From positions 95,684 through 159,683 of IMG/VR virus record IMGVR_UViG_3300032224_000970: a DNA stretch of 64,000 nt; one strand, given 5' to 3'. Positions 59,846 to 64,000 of this stretch are shown here, one piece after another (the first letter of the stretch is position 1; every line of letters begins with the position of its first letter). Position numbers and translations under genes: made by a program. The notes beneath the pieces were generated by a model, which worked only from the letters and a program-made list of their open reading frames with translations, made no database searches and was not told the DNA's origin. The stretch comes from a virus.

Positions 59846-60130
59846 TTGTTAGACTTGTTTAAACCAACCTTTGATTGGATTCGTGATGACTGGCGTAGTA
59901 ATAAGTTTCGTTTTGTTATTGAGTTGCTTGCTTGGGCTATTAGTATTGGTTGCTCAATTACGATGGCTATCACTGTACCCAACCCTCCGCTACTCGCTTT
60001 ATATCCTGTCTGGATCTCTGGTTGTGCTATGTATGCTTGGGCTGCTCATACTAGGAAATCATTTGGCATGCTGGCTAACTACCTCTTGTTGGTAAGTATT
60101 GATTGTGTTGGTCTGTGGAGAATGTTATGA
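59846..60130 (+). CDS. Small membrane protein (TTG start)
   Basis: 94 residues from TTG at 59846, chosen because AGGAG lies five bases upstream and homologous-looking phage proteins begin FKPTFDWIRDD at this point; an ATG at 59828 is in frame. Helices ELLAWAISIGCSITMAITV and LALYPVWISGCAMYAW plus FGMLANYLLLVSIDCVG make it a three-span protein. Function unknown. Confidence 0.7.
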   Translation: MLDLFKPTFDWIRDDWRSNKFRFVIELLAWAISIGCSITMAITVPNPPLLALYPVWISGCAMYAWAAHTRKSFGMLANYLLLVSIDCVGLWRML

Positions 60131-60759
60131 GTTTGAATATTTTTAATAATTATGGATTTGTTGAACACAATTTTACTGATAAAGAGTTAGAATCACTTCG
60201 TGCAGAAATTGCAGAGATTCAATCAGACTTTGACATGTATCAACCACAGCAGTGGAACACTCGTTTGAGTGGTAATTTAAAAAGAGAATTTGCTTTACCC
60301 AAGTCCTTAAAACATATGGAAGGTTTGATACTACCACATGTTGAAGAGTACTGCGAATTTTTTAATTTTCTGAAAGACTCATTCCTTACAAGAGAAGAAG
60401 TAGAGTTTAGTTTAAATTCACTGTGGGTTAATTTTCAAGCAAAGAATGAATTCAATCCTTTACACAATCATGATGGATTTATGTCCTTTGTTATTTACAC
60501 AAAGGTTCCATTTAATATGAAGGATGAACTAGCAGCGTCGCCAGGAATAAATTCGAACAACAATGTTCCAGGACATTTTCAGTTTTCCTATACGGGAATC
60601 CTCGGTGGCATCAGCAATCATTATGTGCCTGTTGATAGAAGTTATGAAAACACAATGATGCTGTTTCCTGCAAAATTAATGCACTGTGTATATCCTTTCT
60701 TCACATCTGATGAATATCGCATCAGTGTTGCTGGTAATGTTTATTGCGAGAGAAAATAA
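60127..60759 (+). CDS. 2OG-Fe(II) oxygenase-like protein
   Basis: 210 residues from the ATG at 60127. Beta-helix core: LWVNFQAKNEFNPLHNHD with the first iron-binding His region, FVIYTKVPF, then LFPAKLMHCVYPFF (distal His) and DEYRISVAGN (2-oxoglutarate Arg). This is the pattern of the 2OG-FeII_Oxy_5-like family common in T4-like aquatic phages. Substrate unknown. ATGA overlap upstream, TAATG downstream. Confidence 0.75.
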   Translation: MSLNIFNNYGFVEHNFTDKELESLRAEIAEIQSDFDMYQPQQWNTRLSGNLKREFALPKSLKHMEGLILPHVEEYCEFFNFLKDSFLTREEVEFSLNSLWVNFQAKNEFNPLHNHDGFMSFVIYTKVPFNMKDELAASPGINSNNNVPGHFQFSYTGILGGISNHYVPVDRSYENTMMLFPAKLMHCVYPFFTSDEYRISVAGNVYCERK

Positions 60760-61010
60760 TGACATTAAGTACACAAACATTTACTGGTGTAATACCAGCA
60801 GTTCCATATATTACGCCACCTCCACCACCCGCACCTCAATTTACATTTCCTGAACCAATCAGTTATGAGTTTCAGGTGGTTGAAGATGTGAAAGAAAATA
60901 AAATTACAAAAGTTAAATTACAGGTTCGTAAAAGCACCCATGACCAATATGGTAATCTTAAAATTACTGGGATATGGGAAGATGTTCCACGTATACAGGT
61001 GAATGTATGA
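60759..61010 (+). CDS. Small Pro-rich protein
   Basis: 83 residues from the ATG at 60759: a Thr/Pro-rich start (AVPYITPPPPPAPQFTFPEP), then strands QVVEDVKENKITKVKLQV. No known family. Overlaps both neighbours. A short virion or scaffold protein is possible; not shown. Confidence 0.66.
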   Translation: MTLSTQTFTGVIPAVPYITPPPPPAPQFTFPEPISYEFQVVEDVKENKITKVKLQVRKSTHDQYGNLKITGIWEDVPRIQVNV

Positions 61011-61543
61011 ATATATTTTATCTACACAACGATCCAAAAATTTGTGCAGAAATGCATGTCGATAAACACTGCGTAAAGATGATACTAGAATATGCACAAC
61101 TACTCTCAACTGCTCATCGTGTTCTTGACGGCACTCTTATCGACCGCCTCAGTCCTTCTGGTCGTAAACAAAAAGCATATGTACTTGCCGATTACCGTGA
61201 GTCCGCTCTTTACTCTGCTACTCATATCAATCACCCATCGGCAGTTTGGGTAAGACAGTCTGATGCCAATTATGTTTGGCTTTATCGAATGTTCGGCGCA
61301 TTGATGGACGAATATTCGTATCGTTATGGTAAAACGCATGCGTGTGAAAAACTTGCCGATGCGTTGAGTTATCGCCCAAAGAATATCACGAAAGGTGAAT
61401 TCACTGAACCAACACCTGCGATGCCAGATAATTACAAAGTTGCTGGCGATTCTATTCAGTCTTACAAGAACTATTACCTTGGTGATAAGCAGAGAATGTT
61501 TTCTTGGAAGAACAGAGAAGTGCCTTCTTTTATCGCTAAATAA
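61007..61543 (+). CDS. Conserved phage protein, pyrimidine-dimer glycosylase-like
   Basis: 178 residues from the ATG at 61007 (TGA overlap). MNIFYLHNDPKICAEMHVDK, KMILEYAQLLSTAHRVLDG, NHPSAVWVRQSDANYVWLY, and a WKNREVPSF end form a strongly conserved family of large phages that resembles pyrimidine-dimer DNA glycosylases (Pyr_excise-like). Early His and Arg residues fit, but the active-site Thr of T4 endonuclease V is not evident. DNA repair is a guess. Confidence 0.6.
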   Translation: MNIFYLHNDPKICAEMHVDKHCVKMILEYAQLLSTAHRVLDGTLIDRLSPSGRKQKAYVLADYRESALYSATHINHPSAVWVRQSDANYVWLYRMFGALMDEYSYRYGKTHACEKLADALSYRPKNITKGEFTEPTPAMPDNYKVAGDSIQSYKNYYLGDKQRMFSWKNREVPSFIAK

Positions 61544-61557
61544 AAAGAGGAGACATT

Positions 61558-61806
61558 ATGCCAACATATAGATTTAGAAATAAAGAAACTAACGAGATTT
61601 TTGATGTTATTATGAGAATGTCAGAGTACGATCAGTACAAAGAAACAAATCCAACTCATGAAAGATATCACGACACACCTATTCCTATGGGCGATCCTGT
61701 TCGTTTGGGTGTGCGCAAAAAAGATTCAGGATTTAAGGAGGTCTTGCAGAAAATACACGAACGTAGCCCAGGAAGCACACTCAATAAAGGATCTGTTCAA
61801 CTATAA
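61558..61806 (+). CDS. Small conserved phage protein (FmdB-like, Cys-less)
   Basis: 82 residues: MPTYRFRNKETNEIFDVIMR is the FmdB-type start, without the zinc Cys pairs, then SEYDQYKETNP and a GFKEVLQKIHERSPGS helix. Occurs next to phoH in aquatic T4-like phages. GAGGAG precedes the ATG. Confidence 0.72.
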   Translation: MPTYRFRNKETNEIFDVIMRMSEYDQYKETNPTHERYHDTPIPMGDPVRLGVRKKDSGFKEVLQKIHERSPGSTLNKGSVQL

Positions 61807-61816
61807 GGAATAATAA

Positions 61817-62584
61817 ATGGCACGCACCTCAGCAGCTAAGAAAATAATAGATATTAATGAAGAGCGTGAGACTAAACCAGTTGCTAGTAATCAACTAAAA
61901 CTCAGATTAGATAACCTAAGAACTTTTCAACCATTAACAGAAAATCAAAAAATCTTTTTTGACGCATATAGACAGGGTGATTATTTTATAGCATTACATG
62001 GCGTCGCAGGTACTGGTAAGACTTTCATTGCACTATACAAAGCAATCGAAGAAGTACTTGATAAATCAAATCCATTTAATAAAATTATTGTAGTTCGTTC
62101 TGCAGTACAGTCACGTGAGATCGGACATCTTCCTGGAGATGTTGGTGAGAAGATGGAAATTTATGAACAACCATATCGTCAAATCTGCCATCAGTTATTT
62201 GATCGCAAAGACGCATGGGATAGATTAGAAGAACAGGGTTACGTAACTTTTATCTCTACTTCTTTTATTCGTGGTATGTCTTTTGATAATGCAATTATTA
62301 TTGTCGATGAGATGCAGAATTTAACATATGATGAAATCGATACAGTTATGACACGTGTTGGTCACATGTCCAAGATTATTTGGTGTGGAGACTATCGTCA
62401 AACTGATCTAAATAAACGTAAGAACGATGTTACAGGTATCTTGAAATTTTTTGATATTGCTCAGCATATGAAAGCATTTACTCGTATTGAATTTACCGTA
62501 GATGATATTGTTCGTTCATCATTGGTCAAAGATTATATCTTGGCTAAATTAAAGTACGAAGATTACGAGGATAACAGAAGATGA
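61817..62584 (+). CDS. phoH: PhoH-like ATPase
   Basis: 255 residues. Walker A GVAGTGKT and Walker B IIIVDEMQN (DEMQN is characteristic), with RSAVQSREIGHLPGD and WCGDYRQTDL. PhoH-family proteins are RNA-associated ATPases often found in marine and freshwater phages and linked to phosphate stress. Full length for the phage type. The stop overlaps the endolysin start. Confidence 0.92.
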   Translation: MARTSAAKKIIDINEERETKPVASNQLKLRLDNLRTFQPLTENQKIFFDAYRQGDYFIALHGVAGTGKTFIALYKAIEEVLDKSNPFNKIIVVRSAVQSREIGHLPGDVGEKMEIYEQPYRQICHQLFDRKDAWDRLEEQGYVTFISTSFIRGMSFDNAIIIVDEMQNLTYDEIDTVMTRVGHMSKIIWCGDYRQTDLNKRKNDVTGILKFFDIAQHMKAFTRIEFTVDDIVRSSLVKDYILAKLKYEDYEDNRR

Positions 62585-63201
62585 TTACAGCAGAACAATT
62601 TCACACGCTATTCCCACGCAACCCAGACCCAGAGTTATGGGCTGCATCAATGGCAGAAGTATTTCCAACTTATGAGATCAACACACCACAACGTATTGCT
62701 GCATTCCTTGCACAATGTGGTCATGAGTCTGGTGGTTGGACAGTGTTCCAAGAAAACCTAAACTACTCTGCACAGGGTTTACGTAAAGTATTTCCAAAGT
62801 ATTTCCCAAATGATGAGTTGGCAAATGCTTATGCGAAACAGCCAGAGAAGATTGCTAATCGTATCTACGGTAACCGCATGGGTAATGGACCAGAAGAATC
62901 TGGTGATGGATATACATATCGTGGTCGTGGACCAATTCAGTTGACTGGTAAAAGCAACTACACACAATTTGCTAAGGACATGTTTGATGACTGGCAAAAT
63001 CTTTTGGATAACCCAGACTGGGTGACTGAAGACAAAGACTTTGCATTGATGTCAGCTATTTGGTTTTGGAATAAAAACAAACTCAATGTTCAAGCAGATG
63101 CTGGTGACATTAAACTAATGACCAAGAAAATCAATGGTGGTTATATTGGACTTGAAGATCGAATTGCACATTATAATGAAGCAATACACTTACTCACATA
63201 A
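62581..63201 (+). CDS. Endolysin, glycoside hydrolase family 19
   Basis: 206 residues. AAFLAQCGHESGGWTVFQEN carries the catalytic Glu of GH19 lysozymes/chitinases, followed by NYSAQGLRKVFPKYF, YRGRGPIQLTGKSNY and FWNKNKLN, all typical. It cuts peptidoglycan glycan strands. No signal peptide, so it needs a holin; candidate holin and spanins lie at 19.8-20.8 kb. Confidence 0.93.
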   Translation: MITAEQFHTLFPRNPDPELWAASMAEVFPTYEINTPQRIAAFLAQCGHESGGWTVFQENLNYSAQGLRKVFPKYFPNDELANAYAKQPEKIANRIYGNRMGNGPEESGDGYTYRGRGPIQLTGKSNYTQFAKDMFDDWQNLLDNPDWVTEDKDFALMSAIWFWNKNKLNVQADAGDIKLMTKKINGGYIGLEDRIAHYNEAIHLLT

Positions 63202-63216
63202 CTTAGGATAAATAAA

Positions 63217-63333
63217 ATGTTAGACACTCTATTTTGGTTAGCACTTGGCGCATTCGTAGGATGGAATTTTCCACAACCTTTCTGGGCTAAGATTATACAA
63301 GAAAAAATTCAAACACTGATAGCTAAAAAGTAA
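63217..63333 (+). CDS. 38-residue membrane peptide
   Basis: MLDTLFWLALGAFVGWNFPQ gives one transmembrane helix, then PFWAKIIQEKIQTLIAKK a basic amphipathic helix. Its stop overlaps the iscU ATG (TAATG). Located between the endolysin and iscU genes, it may act in lysis, but nothing more can be said. Confidence 0.62.
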   Translation: MLDTLFWLALGAFVGWNFPQPFWAKIIQEKIQTLIAKK

Positions 63334-63716
63334 TGGCTTATTCCGACAAAGTTCTTGATCACTATGAGAATCCACGTAATGTGGGTTCTTTAGATAAAGA
63401 CGATCCAACAGTCGGTACTGGTATGGTTGGCGCACCAGCATGTGGTGATGTGATGAAGTTACAGATTAAAGTTGAAGATGGAATTATTACAGATGCAAAA
63501 TTTAAAACATACGGATGTGGATCTGCAATTGCAAGTTCCTCTCTTGTTACCGAGTGGGTTAAAGGCAAGACATTGGAACAAGCAGCAGTTATTAAAAATT
63601 CAGACATTGCTCATGAACTCGCATTACCACCAGTCAAAATCCATTGTAGCATCCTTGCTGAAGATGCCATCAAAGCAGCAATAAACGACTACCAACTAAA
63701 GTGTGCATGCGTATGA
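63333..63716 (+). CDS. iscU: Iron-sulfur cluster scaffold protein IscU
   Basis: 127 residues, the same length as bacterial IscU (E. coli 128). The three cluster-ligand Cys are intact: ACGD (C37), YGCGSAIASSS (C62) and HCSILAEDAI (C105), plus Asp39 and the chaperone-binding LPPVK (98-102). IscU receives sulfur from IscS and iron to build [2Fe-2S]/[4Fe-4S] clusters. An IscA-type gene follows with ATGA overlap; no iscS is visible, so the host enzyme would be used. Confidence 0.95.
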   Translation: MAYSDKVLDHYENPRNVGSLDKDDPTVGTGMVGAPACGDVMKLQIKVEDGIITDAKFKTYGCGSAIASSSLVTEWVKGKTLEQAAVIKNSDIAHELALPPVKIHCSILAEDAIKAAINDYQLKCACV

Positions 63717-64000
63717 TTACCGTAACAGAATCCGCAAAGAAACAACTCGATGAAATCCTAATGGATGATGTATCGATGAAATATGTAAGAGCATTTATCA
63801 CTGGTGGTGGATGCTCTGGTTTTAATTATGGGTTTACACTTGAAGCAGATAAAGAAGAAGATGACTTCGTTATTGATAATCTTGTAGTTGATGCCATGAG
63901 TATGCAGTATTTTGACAACGCTACTATAGATTTTACTAGTGATAAATTAAAAGGATCTCAATTTGTTATATCAAACCCAAATGCCAAATCAACTTGTGGA
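63713..64000 (+). CDS. iscA: IscA/ErpA-type iron-sulfur carrier (3' truncated)
   Basis: 96 residues are in the window. TVTESAKKQLDEIL at the start, GGGCSGFNYGF with the first conserved Cys (C34), and the sequence ends at STCG, the beginning of the C-terminal C-G-C motif. A-type carriers move Fe-S clusters from IscU to target proteins. The ATG overlaps the iscU stop. The rest lies beyond position 64000. Confidence 0.92.
   Translation, partial: MITVTESAKKQLDEILMDDVSMKYVRAFITGGGCSGFNYGFTLEADKEEDDFVIDNLVVDAMSMQYFDNATIDFTSDKLKGSQFVISNPNAKSTCG

Overview
The window looks like the interior of a large, AT-rich T4-superfamily myovirus genome. Nearly every gene is on the plus strand, packed end to start with many ATGA or TAATG overlaps. 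Diagnostic T4-type genes are UvsX recombinase, gp41-type helicase, gp61-type primase, an RNase H-like exonuclease, a DsbA-like late-transcription protein, class I ribonucleotide reductase (NrdA/NrdB), ThyX and PhoH. No photosynthesis gene is visible. Sigma70-type promoters and a near-perfect rRNA-type boxA point to a heterotrophic proteobacterial host. The aquatic-phage flavour (ThyX, PhoH, several 2-oxoglutarate/Fe(II) oxygenases, IscU/IscA) is an inference from general knowledge of such phages.

Layout. 1-6.8 kb: the end of an oxygenase gene, thioredoxin, the uvsX/helicase replication genes, then a TET/JBP-like dioxygenase, a GT-B-like glycosyltransferase and a HAD protein that look like a DNA-base modification operon. 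6.8-18.7 kb: late, virion-type genes. Several begin with a short N-terminus ending in [I/L]-x-E that resembles the T4 capsid-targeting/prohead-protease signal; one is an 813-residue protein with repeated LDE sites, and a Dps gene sits among them. 18.7-20.9 kb: small conserved genes, a spanin pair and an XhlA-like membrane protein. 20.9-25.6 kb: primase and deoxynucleotide synthesis. 25.6-35.3 kb: membrane, secreted and lipoprotein genes, a secreted NucA-type nuclease, and LpxH-like, GT2 and class I amidotransferase-like enzymes. 35.3-43.4 kb: many short early-type genes, DsbA, exonuclease and dCMP deaminase.

43.5-51.4 kb holds 28 tRNA genes whose anticodons cover all 20 amino acids, interleaved with small genes and several tRNA-sized or larger structured RNAs that match no family I recognise. 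51.4-63.3 kb: small conserved phage genes, an AAA+ ATPase, metallophosphoesterase, MazG-like and HAD proteins, PhoH and a GH19 endolysin. The window ends with a full-length IscU and the start of an IscA-type carrier.

Regulation is unusually readable. Sixteen plus-strand promoters and one minus-strand promoter all have exactly 17 bp between -35 and -10. Many share the longer core TTTACTTTAATTCA and sit behind a hairpin, giving repeated terminator-plus-promoter cassettes. Biologically the window combines nucleotide supply (NrdAB, dCMP deaminase, ThyX, two MazG-like proteins), probable DNA hypermodification, probable packaging of internal head proteins, translation takeover and iron handling (IscU, IscA, Dps and Fe-dependent enzymes).
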